A DNA stretch of 64,000 nucleotides from Acanthosoma haemorrhoidale. Taxonomy: Eukaryota; Arthropoda; Insecta; Hemiptera; Acanthosomatidae. Positions 31,339 to 42,892 of the stretch are shown here, piece after piece. Location: the NCBI GenBank assembly GCA_930367205.1, contig CAKNEZ010000003.1, forward strand, positions 434,001 through 498,000. The letters are read 5' to 3'. Each line of letters starts with the position of its first letter. Position 1 is the first letter of the stretch. A program made the translations under genes and the position numbers. The notes below the pieces were generated by a model that was not told where the DNA came from, did no database searches, and saw nothing but the letters and a program-made list of their open reading frames with translations.

Positions 31339-31827
31339 ATGCGTTCAGCAGCAATTGATTTTCATGGGTATCGCACAGTTTCTAACTCATTGATTGTTAA
31401 AGAACTATCTGTAGTCTCTATTAGTCATGGCTCATTGTGGCATTGGTTTTTCAAACCACCTCGAGGTGTTGAAGAAGTTGGTCAATCAAAGACAAACCTT
31501 TGGGTTAAGAAACATATTCATGGATTAGGATGGGACTACGGTGATGTATCATATGAGGATATGAGGTATTTATTACAACACGTCACTGAGGACTTTGACA
31601 TAATATGGGGAAAAGGAACGGAAAAGTGCAAGTTTATAGAAGAACTTATTGATAAACTGGTCTATGATCTACATAAATTCGGTTGTCCTAACTTAAAACA
31701 AATAGAAAATTACAAGATTGTATGTCATTTTCATTTACAGTCTTCTTTTGCCTGTTCATTAAATCAGGCACACCGTTTAGCTGCATGGGTTCGAAAAAAT
31801 ACTGAAGCAGTAAACTTTAAAAAATAA
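31339..31827 (+). CDS. Conserved Polinton-associated protein of unknown function
   Basis: An intact 162-residue ORF after the major capsid gene. Notable features: 'AIDFHGYRTVSNSLIVKEL' near the start, 'WHWFFKPP', 'HIHGLGWDYGDVSYEDM' in the middle, 'IWGKGTEKCKFIEELIDK', then 'KFGCPNLKQIENYK'. I know this pattern from predicted proteins scattered through insect genomes near Polintons. The opening Asp followed by 'VKEL' and the acidic positions could indicate an RNase H-fold nuclease, but the catalytic set is not demonstrated. The reading passes, with a frame change, into a BIR remnant directly downstream, so the two may once have been adjacent genes or one protein. Confidence 0.6.
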   Translation: MRSAAIDFHGYRTVSNSLIVKELSVVSISHGSLWHWFFKPPRGVEEVGQSKTNLWVKKHIHGLGWDYGDVSYEDMRYLLQHVTEDFDIIWGKGTEKCKFIEELIDKLVYDLHKFGCPNLKQIENYKIVCHFHLQSSFACSLNQAHRLAAWVRKNTEAVNFKK

Positions 31828-31833
31828 CGAAAA

Positions 31834-32143
31834 AGAAGAAGTTCGTAAGCAAACATTTGTAAATATTAACTCTCCTCCTCATCATCTGCTCTCATTCGCA
31901 GGATTTGTAAGAGGAGTTAAAGATACGGTCAAATGTGTATATTGTGGACTGTTATATGACAACCAATCCTCTCAAGTACCATAAAGCGAATAGTCCTGAA
32001 TGTTTATGGTTTAAGAAAGAAGGGTTCTTATGAAACTACTGGAAGCACATCTGGAATAATTTACCTAAAGAATGGCAAGAGGACGAGGAATTTATCAAGA
32101 AACGAAGACTTGGCTACCACAATGAATATATTAACTATTAATT
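31834..32143 (+). pseudogene. BIR (IAP-type) zinc domain, degenerate
   Basis: The frame overlapping the end of the previous ORF reads 'KEEVRKQTFVNINSPPHHLL', then 'SFAGFVRGVKDTVKCVYCG', followed after a small deletion and frame change by 'NPLKYHKANSPECLWFKKEG'. This is the BIR signature: R-x-T-F opening, G-F, C-x2-C, then H-x6-C as zinc ligands. The segment normally carrying the conserved Trp between the second Cys and the His is missing. BIR domains in IAP proteins bind caspases or pro-apoptotic peptides, and viruses of arthropods use them to delay cell death. An AATAAA follows at about 32184. As it stands it is broken. Confidence 0.72.
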
Positions 32144-32398
32144 ATACTATTATACTTAAAATTTTTGTCGATTATTTGTTTTAAATAAACTATACATATT
32201 TTACATGCTGTTGGTTTTTTTATTCTCCTTTTTTTATTTAGGGAAAGGTTCATTAAATAAAATTCACAGTCATAAAATATGAAAATTATTTATTGAATAT
32301 AGTTCAAATTACGATTTAAATGGGTATTATTACATATTTTTGAGTTCATTTAAATTGTTAAAAAGAGTATTAGTATTAATATTCAACTCAAATGGTGC

Positions 32399-32917
32399 TC
32401 ATTCCACAGGTTGAGTGAGTGGATTTTGTTTTTCTTTCTTGTAAATGTCAACCATCTTGGTTAGCAGGTCCAGAGAGTCGCTGATTTTTTCAATACTAGA
32501 ACGAAGCTTCACCGTTTCATTCCTGTTGAAACATGTCGATGGAGAGTTCATCTCAAGGGTTAACGGACTTTGATTGAACATTGCAAAACAGTGGAACACT
32601 TGTACTATCTTCATTACCCTGTTTCTACCCCTCAGAGAAAATAAACAGAGTACATTTTTACACCTTACCCGGTCTTCAACGCCAGCTTTCTTGTCGCGTC
32701 TGCACTGGAAAAGAGACAGCAGCCTAGGAATCTGGTCTGTGATGAATCTCCACTCCTCCATGTCCATATAGACGCACGTTTTCTTGTCCATGATGGCGAT
32801 AGTAGGCTCATAACCGCAAAGACCAATTCGAACTAATTTGCTACTAGTGATGGGGTAATCAGTCACTAGTTCCAATCGTCTTGAACCAACCATCTCACAA
32901 AGCTTCAATGTTGACAC
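32399..32917 (-). CDS. Unknown Polinton protein, weakly PC4-like
   Basis: An ORF of up to 172 residues on the minus strand, convergent with the rightward block. It overlaps the end of the BIR gene by 23 bases in another frame, so a frameshifted fusion or overlapping genes are both possible; an internal ATG lies about 8 codons in. The best-ordered part is 'SSKLVRIGLCGYEPTIAI' then 'TCVYMDMEEWRFITDQIPRL', which looks like the curved sheet plus helix of the PC4 single-stranded DNA-binding fold. I give this only as a suggestion. The C-terminal third is helical, possibly a coiled coil ('RSSIEKISDSLDLLTKMVDI'). Confidence 0.45.
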   Translation of the reverse strand: MSTLKLCEMVGSRRLELVTDYPITSSKLVRIGLCGYEPTIAIMDKKTCVYMDMEEWRFITDQIPRLLSLFQCRRDKKAGVEDRVRCKNVLCLFSLRGRNRVMKIVQVFHCFAMFNQSPLTLEMNSPSTCFNRNETVKLRSSIEKISDSLDLLTKMVDIYKKEKQNPLTQPVE

Positions 32918-33375
32918 TGGAAGGTCTCCGCAGAGTGGAGGGGGAAAGATGAAGTTTTTCTAAATTGTTAATTAGTTGATTGATTTCATTTCTTTTTATT
33001 TCATACAATGATATATGATTTTTTAATACCTTGAGTTGATTAATAAAGATTTCAAGTCTACAGCCCGTATCACAGCAACCCCCATACGTTTGTTTCGAAA
33101 TTTTTTTTTTCCTCTTCACCATCAACCTCATCCACTACACCTATTTTTATTGGCAAACTCTCCAGTTGATCTAAATACTTGATAAATGAACAATTTTCAG
33201 ACCATTTCTTGTGATCCACAAAAGAATCGTCATACAACTCCCACTGATGCAATATTATTCCGCAAAATGGACACCTTGTTCGGTCAGAGACTTTTAAGTA
33301 ATAAAATCCCGCTGCGGCCAACTTCACAACACTCACTGGCGATGTCCACCCGACAAATGTGGAGAGTCAGTCTCG
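32895..33375 (-). pseudogene. BIR (IAP-type) domain protein with complete zinc ligands
   Basis: The minus strand from the terminal repeat inward. An ATG at about 33370 is in a different frame from the domain, so a frameshift separates them. The domain itself is whole: 'TFVGWTSPVSVVKLAAAGFY', 'RTRCPFCGIILHQWELYDDS' and 'DHKKWSENCSFIKYL'. Ligand spacing is C-x2-C-x16-H-x6-C, with the conserved Gly-Phe, Trp and acidic residues of a peptide-binding BIR. After an acidic linker a frame change at a homopolymer near 33105-33112 leads into a further 70 residues of helical sequence ending at 32895. No RING domain was found. It is the gene nearest the right terminal repeat and is transcribed inward. Confidence 0.8.
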
Positions 33376-33700
33376 CTCATACCTCAAGTTCCTACTTGTC
33401 TGTAGTACCATCGTCAACTGGTTAACAAAATTACCCCCGCTGTCCAAGGTCGACAATAGGCACATCTCCTTAGACCACAGGTAACGTCACGTAGCCAATG
33501 ACATCGTCACGTCACAGGTTGCAGGCTCATACCTCAAGTTCCTACTTGTACAGTCATCAACTATGTAAATAAAAAACAACTGCCCCAGGTGTACTACAGC
33601 CTGCTCTGGCCACAGGTTACGTCAATAACATAATGACGCAACAGCGGGGATTGCCTCCACAGAGTCAATGCCATCATGACGTCACGAAGAATTAGACCAG
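33374..33700. repeat. Polinton right terminal inverted repeat
   Basis: Reverse-complement partner of 4505-4833. 'acctcaagttcctacttgt' occurs at 33381 and 33531, mirroring the two sub-units on the left; the outer part matches 'gatggcattgactctgtgg' in reverse at about 33658-33676. Outside it, 33738-33775 holds a third partial sub-unit ('cagtcatcaactatgtaaat'). Confidence 0.8.
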
Positions 33701-34589
33701 AAGAAGAATGGAATTAGACCAGCAAGGCCCTAACAGTACAGTCATCAACTATGTAAATAAACAACAACTGCTCAAGGCCTACGACACCCTAGGCCGGTAA
33801 GTAAGCTTTACCCTTTGCCGTCACTGTAGTACTTGTATTTTGTTTGTTATTATTATTTTTTTATTTTATTTTTTAGTTTGTTTTGTATAGTAAGCTCATG
33901 TGTTTCTTTGTATGATTTATGTTGATGGATAAGTTTGGGTGAGTTTTTTTTTTGTGTGTGTATTCTAACCTTATCTGAAAATAACCTTTCAGAGGTGGGG
34001 GGACGTTTACGCGGGTGGATTAACACGAGATTGTTTGATTTATCTGAAGGGGAAATAGCTCTGGAAGGTGCTGCGCTCTAGCAAGCCAATTGATTTCAGA
34101 AACCGTTTTGGGAGTAATTGGCGATTGTGTTCTATTAGTTTGAAGAGGCTGGATCTGGACTCCGATCGAGTGGGGTGTTTTTCAGAACCAGGGAAAGTTA
34201 TTTCCGGTTGTTTTTTTTTTTTTAATTTCAAATTTCGCCGATGGTTGGTGCATGATTTCATTTTCTGGATATCAAAGTTTTTCATATGGGTAAAATGATC
34301 CTTTCATCGCCAACCACTGGGGAAGAATTGTTCGCTGCTTCTGAATTCTCGGCGTGGTCATCAAGTGGATTCGGGCTTGTACTACACTTTTTCTATCCTT
34401 TCCTATCCTTCATATTCCTCCTAAAACCGATCAAGAAAGAAGCTAGCCAACCCCAGGTAAGTGTGAACAGTTTTTCGTTATTGGGGGTTTTTGAGAGGAC
34501 GAATAGATATTTGGGGTTTTCGATCGTTTGGAAAGCCGATCGATAGTTTTGAAATTCTCAGATTCAATTATTTCATTGATTGCTAATTA
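33701..34589. other. Sequence between the right terminal repeat and the gag relic; no gene supported
   Basis: Contains a G-rich tract and 'CGTTTACGCGGG' at 33992-34016, probably a Gypsy LTR start. An open stretch from 34286 ends near a GTAAGT-like word at 34456, but without similarity to anything I know. T-rich runs are common. Confidence 0.4.
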
Positions 34590-35660
34590 ATTACAGTACA
34601 CTGGCTATACCACTTACAATAGACTTTCTTTCTAATTTATTTTGTATAAAATTTGGTAAGTTAATTACAATCAGATTAATTTAAGTATTTAGTGAGATAT
34701 TTTTATCTATTTCTAACAATAAACTTCTTTTCTTTAACGCATATTCTAAATACTTAAAATGATATGCATATGCTATATAGGTCCAGGATTGTGCTGAGAA
34801 GGTTTCAATAAAGGAATTATTCCAAGCTTCCCAATTAAACATTTAGTTCTATTTCCAGAATATATTATGCCAATCTAATGCAGACTTTTCTAAGAATAAT
34901 CTTAGAGCTTCTGCATATTTGTCTTGAGTAATCCCCACTCTAGCATACTCCTGAACGAATAAATTTAGCTATACATTAGCATTTAAATTTTCGCCATTAA
35001 ATTTTTCAATAACCATATCTTTAACCCGAGAACACATATGTTTTTCTACGGTACCTGTTATAGCATTGTTTGTGTTAGGTATAACCTCTTCTAATTATTC
35101 ATCATAAAATGTTACATTACCTTCTTCATCCAAATAAATCTCACTGAGCTCTTCAGTCATTGTTATCACTATTTTTCGAATTCGTTTTGAATTCTCAAAC
35201 TCTTAACCACATTCTTCACTACTGTAGTATCGAAGAGTTCTTTATGCTGAGCGCTAGGCTGTTTATCGTTTGGAAATTAAAAACTTTCCGTTTGGCCAAA
35301 TAGCTGAATCGTAGTAACTTTCACTACAGTGCTTTTAGAATCTTCACCAGCTCCTGAGATGAAATGAAATTTCACCTTTGTCTTCATTGTATTGATTTAT
35401 AACTTTCGAATTCAGAAACTTAAGGGAAGTGGAGGTTGTCAGGATATTAATCAAACATTTTTAGATGTAGTTTAGCACTGTAATATTAAACATATGACAC
35501 ATTAGCTCGCTCAACAACTATTACAATAATCAAATAAAACTTAAAACTAACCTGAATCAATACAATTGTCGATAATAAACGTTGATCATTGTTTTAACAA
35601 GCGTACTGTTATTCACTAGGTTATAGCTTGGAGCGTCCTTTGATACTAGCGCGCTCTGTA
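34590..35660 (-). pseudogene. Gypsy-like gag and leader (right arm of an inverted pair)
   Basis: Minus-strand reading from ATG 35160: 'YLDEEGNVTFYDE', 'KFNGENLNANV', 'ALRLFLEKSALDWHN', then after stops 'YHFKYLEYALKKRSLLLEI' and 'NLIVINLPNFIQNKL'. This parallels the gag of the element at 59493 in order and spacing. Several stops and a frame change break it. Positions 34880-35660 match 3605-4383 in reverse, but this copy extends further into gag. Confidence 0.68.
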
Positions 35661-35669
35661 TGGGCACCT

Positions 35670-37195
35670 AACATCTGTGCCGAAGTTTGGCGGTAACGTT
35701 TAAACTTACACATATATATATGTTGTAATAATAATAAATGAACGTGTCTTAGCCTCAGGAAGTTTTATTAATGTGATGGTTACAATTGAGATTAATTAAG
35801 TCAATTATAAACTCCTACAAAATCAATTTGTTTTTAATAATACGTACATTTTTATTCAAGTGGTAATACATAATGAATTTTGATATTTACATCCAATTAT
35901 TAAAAAGATCTATATGTACAATAGGCTTGTGACAATACCGAACCATATCTCCGCGTTATTTTCGTTCGTTTTTCAGACTGAATTTCTGTAATGTGCCTGC
36001 TGCCTAGACCTCTGTCTGAGGGCTTTAATTTGCGATCCCGGTAAAATCAATCTGAATCGGTCGCTTCGTTACCTAAATCACGACAGCCATGAAACTTGAC
36101 GTGTCAGCTTTTTTTGTATAATAAAACGTATATTACAAGTATGTACCGTGGTACTATTAATTTTTCGTACGTATAATAATCGGTTTCGAACACAAATAAC
36201 TTACAGCGAGTATCGTATTACCCTAATTCACAGCATTTATTGTCGGCTTGTTTATATCAGGGGAGTGAGTAACTTCTGGTGATGCTGTAAGTGGAAAAGT
36301 AGTGGCAATAGACGTAAATATGTATAAAGACTCATTTAGCAGCATGTAGTAGATGAGTTTATGGTCCAAGATAGCTATTATTACACAACACTGGCAAAAA
36401 TGTACTTACTTAATGTTTAACAGTCATGTTTTATTACTTACATATTTTATTTTAAATAAAATTGAAAATTTTCTAACTGAAATATATAATTAAATATCTA
36501 TCTGTTTTCAGCATTCATTTATTTGCCGCCTAGGTGCGAATACAGCCCTATATCCTAAAATAATTTTGGAAAATGGATTTAAGCTTCTGCACTGCTGGCG
36601 TTTGGATTTGCATTCTGAAATAAAAGAATATGCGAAAAGAAACCTAAGCCAAGTAAATCAATAAAGATTTATTTAGATGCACAAATTTGTCCTACAAATA
36701 AACCGAAGATATTCCTTTATTCAATACTACGACGGCAATCACTTGTACGGTAAACTCTTGCCCATTTTTCTTATTTGAATTAATTAATCATGAAAAATGT
36801 TCTCACCAAAATTAAAATTATTGTTTAAAGACTAACGAAAGAAACATGAAATAAGTTTTCATTTAAATTTATACAATAAGTAGAATAAATTACTATAACA
36901 TACCTTAAGAAATAAATGATCGAGATAAAAGTCATGTTACATTAGAGCTTGACATGTCAAAACTCAAGACTTATAATGTTGCATTTGATCTAAACAGAGA
37001 TGAATGATGTAACGTACAAAAAATCAAAACACATTCCTTTAAATAAAGCTTTAAAAACCGCTAGAAATTGTAGTATCACGAACGCATCGTGATATTTTTT
37101 TTACTGTAATCAGTTTCTCTGTAAACAAAGCAAGCTATTTTATTTACTATCTATTACATTATAACAATTATCCATATTATTTACACAATCTTACC
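35670..37195. other. No recognisable gene
   Basis: AT-rich DNA. No ORF of note, no RNA gene, and no repeat match within the window that I could see. Confidence 0.5.
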
Positions 37196-38870
37196 TGTAA
37201 ACAGAGAAACGGCGGGAGAGGTAGGAAATGTGAAACGCAGATAGTGTTATTGTAGGGCAATGGTTTGGTTTGTGTTAATGCTCTGAGACCATAAATGTAA
37301 GTAATGATAATTTACTGACATTATCAAGTCTTTAAATACTATCTTTTACCTTCACTCTAAATGTTCTCTTACAATGTACGAATAGCAGTTTAAACTGAAG
37401 GAATTTCCGTAATAAGAGTTCAGTGAACTATAATTGAAATACACTTTGAGCAGCAGGAGAGGAAGGACAGTAGAAACGCAGTTAGTGTTAGGTTGGAGCA
37501 ATGGTTTGGTTTGTTTTAATGCTCTAAGACCATCAATGTAAGTTACTCCGATTTATTGACAGTACAAAGTCTTCGATGACTATTTTTTACCTTCACTCTA
37601 TATTTTCTCGTCGATAATACGAATGGCAGTTTAAACTGACAGAATTTACTTTTTGAGAATTCTGTGAACTATAATAATATTAGCACTTTGAGCGTTAGGA
37701 GAGGTAGTGGAGGAGAAATGCAGGTAGTGTTAAGTTGGAGCAATGGTTTGTCTTCTGTTAATGCTCTGAGACCATAAATGTAAGTTACGATGATTTATTG
37801 ACAGTACAAAGTCTTCGATTACTAACTTTTACCTTCACTCTAAATTTTCTCTTACAATGTTCGAATAAGAGTTTAAACTGAAGGAATTTACTTGATGAGA
37901 ATTCTGTGAACTATAATTTTAATAAAACTTTGAGTGGCGGGAGACCTAGGAGAGGAGAAACGCAGATAGTGTTAATGTAAGGAAATGGTTTAGTTTGTGT
38001 TAATGCTCTGAGACCATATATGTAAGTAACGATAATTTATTGACATTATAAAGCCTTTAATTACCATTTTTTACCTTAAATTTATATTTTCTCTTCGATT
38101 ATAAGAATGGCATATCAAACTAAAAGAATCTACTTGGTGAGAATTCTGTGAACTATAATAATAATAACACTTTAAGCGTTTGGAGATGGAGTGGAGGAGA
38201 AATGCAGGTAGTGTTCAGATAGAGCGATGGTTTGGTTTGTGTTAATGCCTTGAGACCATAAATGTAAGTAATGATAATTTACTGACATTATCAAGTCTTT
38301 AATTACTAACTTTTACCTTCACTCTAAATTTTCTCTTACAATGTACGAATGGCAGTTTAAACTTAAGGAATTTACTTGATGAGAGTTCAGTGAACTATAA
38401 TTTTAATACACTTTGAGCAGCAGGAGAAGAAGGACAGGAGAAACGATGTAGTGTTAGGTTGGAGCAATGGTTTGGTTTGTTTTAATGTTCTGAGACCATA
38501 AATGTAAGTTACGCTGATTTATTGATACTACAAAGTCTTCGATGACTACTAGTTTTTACATTCACTCTTCATGTTCTCTTCGATTATACGAATGGCAAAT
38601 CAAACTGAAGGAATCTACTTGGTAAGAATTCTGTGAACTATAATAATAATAGCACTTTGAGTGTTAGGAGAGGTAGTGGAGGAGAAATGCAGGTAGTGTT
38701 AAGTTAGAGCAATGGTTTGGTTTGTGTTAATGCTCTGAGACCATAAATGTAAGTTACGCTGATTTACGGACAGTACAAAGTCGTCATTTACTAACTTTTA
38801 CCTTTACTCTATATTATCTCTTACATTAAACGAATCGAAATATCGTTTTAAATGATTTTAATACACTATT
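37196..38870. repeat. Satellite-like array, about 241-bp unit, seven copies
   Basis: The word 'aatggtttggtttgtgttaa' (with small variations) recurs near 37259, 37501, 37741, 37985, 38225, 38466 and 38710, a spacing of 240 to 245 bases. Each unit also has 'gagaccataaatgtaagt', 'ttttaccttcactct' and 'gtgaactataat'. Copies have diverged moderately. Confidence 0.92.
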
Positions 38871-41735
38871 TTAGCCTCCAGAAAGGTTTATGGAATTTTC
38901 AATTATTCAAAAAATTTTGATTCATACCATTATTGAACCTTTTGAATTAACAATTTTTTTTAAAAACTAATAAATAATAGTGGCACATAGTAAGTTAACC
39001 TGTCAAACTATTTGATTTTTTTTAAAGACATACATTTTCGTAACATTTGTATTCCTTTTTAAAACATTGCTTATAACAATTTATTAAATACCCTATATTT
39101 TAAAATAGTCCATGGAAATCCTTAAGAAAATGTGAGAAACTATAATTGGTTTTTAATCTGTACGTATTATACCGGGTTAATTTGAATTATACCTGAGATT
39201 ATAGATCTTTGTTTTTATTCTCACGTTTTCTTTTATTTCATGGTTACTATAATAGTTAAGTTATTTTGTTTGGAATGTTTTTTTAAATAGTAAGTCCCTA
39301 ATTTGTTGTAATATCCCGTCATTTTGTTGTGCGTTAAGGGGCCAAAATTTACGATTTGAATGTGTAAATTATTCGGTGAGCATTTCCAGCTTTATGATTG
39401 TAATAATACTTCCGCAGGGAGATAGGTATAACAGGTAGAATTTAGTTGGGGTATTGTATTGCACTGTGTTATTGCTAAGTGGCTGTGAAGTAAGCGTAAT
39501 TTACTAACTGGACGAATGCTGTAAGTATTAAATATTTTATTTTCTCTGAATTTACCCTTTAAAAAATGCCATGGAAATGTTTATTGAAATCATAGGAAAT
39601 TACATGGTGAGAATTTCTGGTATTTTAATTGTAATAGGTCTTAAGAAGAGAAAGAGAAAATGTTTACTATTAAAATTGTTTACTAGTGGAATGGTTTGTT
39701 AGGTTTTAAGGCTCTAATACTGTAAAAATAACTTATAAGACTAATTTTCAATGAATGAATTTCATCTTCACTCTGTATTTTATTTTACATTAAACGTATC
39801 GAAAAGTCGTTTAATGTATAATAAAAACACTACGTCAGCATTCAAAATGGTCTATGAAATTTTAATTGTTCAATAGATTAAATTTATACAATTTTGAAAC
39901 TTTTTAAATAAATTAGTTTTTTTTGAAAACTCATCAATGAAAGTGGCATATAGTCAAATTGTTAGATTTTTTTCAAAGGATATACATTTCAATAACATTT
40001 TTTTTCCTTTTCAAAACGTTCTCGACTGCTATGTATTGAATACCCTATATTTTAAAATAGTCGACGGAAATCCTTAAGAATATGTAAGAAACTATATTCT
40101 GTTTTTAATTTGTACGTATTTTACCAGGCTAATGTGTATTATATCTAACACTATGAATCTTTTTTTATCATTGTCGGGTTGCCACTAGGGGAGTGCCTAA
40201 TCACTCTAGCCCTGGTGACAAGTGCGGATTGTTGTAGTTTATAACATGGACCATGTTCCATCTAGGCGTCAATATCTGACTCCATTTTATTAATATGGAT
40301 GTGTCCCGACAATACACTGTGTTTAGGAGAAGGGTACAGAGGTTCATAAAGAATAAGACCAGTTTTCAGAGTTCGGGCGGGAGATCGGCAGCGTAATAGT
40401 AACAAGTCGTCAGAGGGTCTGCTAGAGGCTGTGAGACCGGGTGACGGCGCAGAGGTGTGGCAGAGAGAGTAGACTAGTAGAAGACTGAGTGGACTCACTT
40501 CCAGGGCCCCGGGGCCCTGGTGTATCGCAACGGGGTGATAGCGGCTGTCTAGATGCGGAGACTGGCAAAGAGTGCCTCTACAGGGTGAAACCCGCTGATT
40601 TAAATATTATTTCCACTTCCTAGTGGAAGGCGGAGTCGGCTGAAATGGGTATATTTTATGATGCCCAGGTGGCCAAATACCTACTTAGGTTTATCGCTGT
40701 TGGTCTAAAAGAGTGTGTTTTATGGCTGCTAGGGACTCACCTACGCCGAGGTACGTGATCCCTCGTCCCCTAAAGGACTGTTTATGGCATGGCTTTAAGA
40801 TTTTATGACCGCCGGAAGGTGACCCAATGTCTGCTCAGGTCTGTTTATGACAGTCTGGTGACTTATCCTCTCAGGTTTATTGCTGGACCTTCGACCCTCT
40901 GTTACTTGTTTTATGACTGCCGATCTCTCCATGATTTATTACTAAAAAAACATGTTTTACATTTAATTACAATACAATATATATGCACCAGAGTATAGGG
41001 TGATTTAACACTTATGTAGTTGAGTCACTATAATCATTTTCACATTTTATTTTATGATTACAATAGTTGTGTTATTTTGAGTGGAATGGTACTAAAATTG
41101 TAAGTAATTTTAATTTGTTGTAATAACCCGTGATTTTTTAAAGCTTTTTTTTTTGGCGTCAAAGGGCCAATATTTTAAATATGAAAAAGTATATTTCTCA
41201 GTAAGTATTTCCTGCTTTACAATCGTAATAATACTTTGTAATTTACTGACTGGACTAAATTTGCAAGTATTAAATATTTCCTTCGTACTGAATTTTCCTT
41301 TTCGTTATACGCATTGAAATGTAGTTCAAAACTACACGAAGTTACAAGGGTAGTGTTTCCTTCCTTATAATCGTAATAGCTCTTCAGCAGGGAAAGAGAA
41401 AACGCAGTTAGTTTTTTGTAACGCCATTGGTATGTTATGTTTTAAGGTTCTGATACTGTAATAATAACATAAGATGATTTACTAACAGGGCAAATCGTAT
41501 AATAAGGAAATTTATCTTCACTCTATATTTCTCTTACATTAAACGAATCGAAATTTCAAAAACTAAAACGAAAACACAATGTCAGTTTCCAAAAAGGTTT
41601 TTGGAATATTTAATTGTTTACTGAATTGCGTTTTAAACCATCTTGAAACTTTGTTTTAGATTTGAATTAACCATTTCTTTTTTAAAACTCTTAAATGAAA
41701 GTGGCATATAGTATAAAAATTTTTATATTGCTACA
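38826..41735. repeat. Larger repeat of roughly 0.9 kb, about three copies, interrupted by a solo LTR
   Basis: A block beginning 'acgaatcgaaat' (38833), and containing 'aaataccctatattttaaaa' (39085) and 'ggaaatccttaagaa', recurs from 39789 ('cgtatcgaaaa', 'aataccctatattttaaaat' at about 40047) and again from 41541. Each copy also carries a diverged version of the 241-bp unit (about 39690 and 41420). A solo LTR sits in the second copy. Confidence 0.75.
40172..41032 (-). repeat. Solo CsRn1-like LTR in the repeat array
   Basis: Plus strand begins TGTCGGG at 40172 and ends CACTATA at 41032. The target duplication ATCAT is at 40167-40171 and 41033-41037. It carries the version of the LTR end ('gccactaggggagtgcctaa') shared with the provirus at 5230. 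Confidence 0.93.
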
Positions 41736-42892
41736 ACTTTATAATATGAATTGTTTGTGCCTCTACATAAAAATTTTCACACACCATGGCTTAATAACAA
41801 ATTATTTATTTCGTCGGACTGATCGGTATGAATATTTTTAGACGGTACCTCCATAGTTGGTTGTTTTCATGCTGATCTTTAATTGGCTAGAAAACATTCT
41901 CACGTCCAAAGTGATAGAACCGAGCCGATGCATGTTCCTTCTATTGAGACCGGGAAAGAACTCCTCGCTTACGTTTTTCTTTCCGAATCTCCAAACTCCG
42001 ACCTTAGCACTGTTGATCGATTCCAACTATACCTTCACTTCACTTACATTATCTAGACAAATAAACCACTCCCACCCTTTATATTATCATTCTGATTATT
42101 ATGATATAATTGATAACACCGCTATACAAAAAGAAAAAATTTAAACCAAACCAAACAAAACAATTTGTTTTCTTTTTCCTCCCTTAACGTACGTCAAAAT
42201 TCATATGCAATGATATCAGGTTCAGTCCATATCATTACATTGGACTACCCTAAAAATAAAAATAAAATCTGCTTTACATTTGCAAATTTAATTCAAAATT
42301 TTCTTCCAACTATCCTAACTTCCTAATTCCATTCATTCAAATTTCCTCATATGGTTTGAACAATTGACCTATAAGTTTTTATACCTAAATTGGGTATGCA
42401 TATCATACATATAACAACCTGCTACTAACGTTTTTAAATTGTAATAATTAAAAAGGCATAGAAATATTTATATTTTCTGGTACAAGCAGTAAAAGATCAT
42501 AAGAAAATTTGAACATAAACCACATTCACTTTATCAAATTGTATCTATTCATACCTTATTCTACTAACACTACTGTAACGAACAATACTCCCATCCTACC
42601 TCCTCTTCACCTGCCATTCATTGTTTGTGGTGAGATATAAATTATGATTTTTAAAATTATTCACATTCTAGTGATTTAAAGTTCTAACATTGTTTACTTA
42701 ATCTGCTACTAATAAACAAACTCAAGTGAATCAACCAATTTTTTTTTTAAATTAATAAATAAGAGAAATGATATAACAATAAATAAATGATTGTAAATGA
42801 CTAGAATAATAATAATAAAATGACTTTATCGAAGTTAACTATCTGTTTACAACACGGTACAAATAACGTTATACAAAAAACTACTCAGATTT
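41736..42892. other. No recognisable gene
   Basis: AT-rich DNA; nothing supportable beyond short open stretches. Confidence 0.5.

Larger units (their letters stand above)
4505..33700. mobile_element. Polinton/Maverick (adintovirus-like) element, multiply interrupted
   Basis: A large self-synthesising DNA transposon, recognised by terminal inverted repeats at both ends and by the diagnostic gene set: chromodomain integrase, protein-primed DNA polymerase B, packaging ATPase, adenain-like protease, and penton and major capsid proteins. It also carries a PLA2-domain minor capsid gene and BIR domains. Removing the later insertions (LTR provirus, three LTR copies, and a LINE with its own insertions) leaves roughly 13 to 14 kb, somewhat short of typical Polintons; part of the polymerase gene is deleted. 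Most genes carry only one or two lesions, which suggests fairly recent inactivation. The ends are approximate, and a 6-bp target duplication was not identified. Confidence 0.9.

Noticed and set aside
34286..34456. Possible host exon with a GTAAGT-like donor
   Set aside because: The open stretch has no recognisable similarity, partner exon or clear acceptor.
37196..38870. CRISPR-like array
   Set aside because: The units are 241 bp and adjoin without unique spacers, and the genome is eukaryotic.
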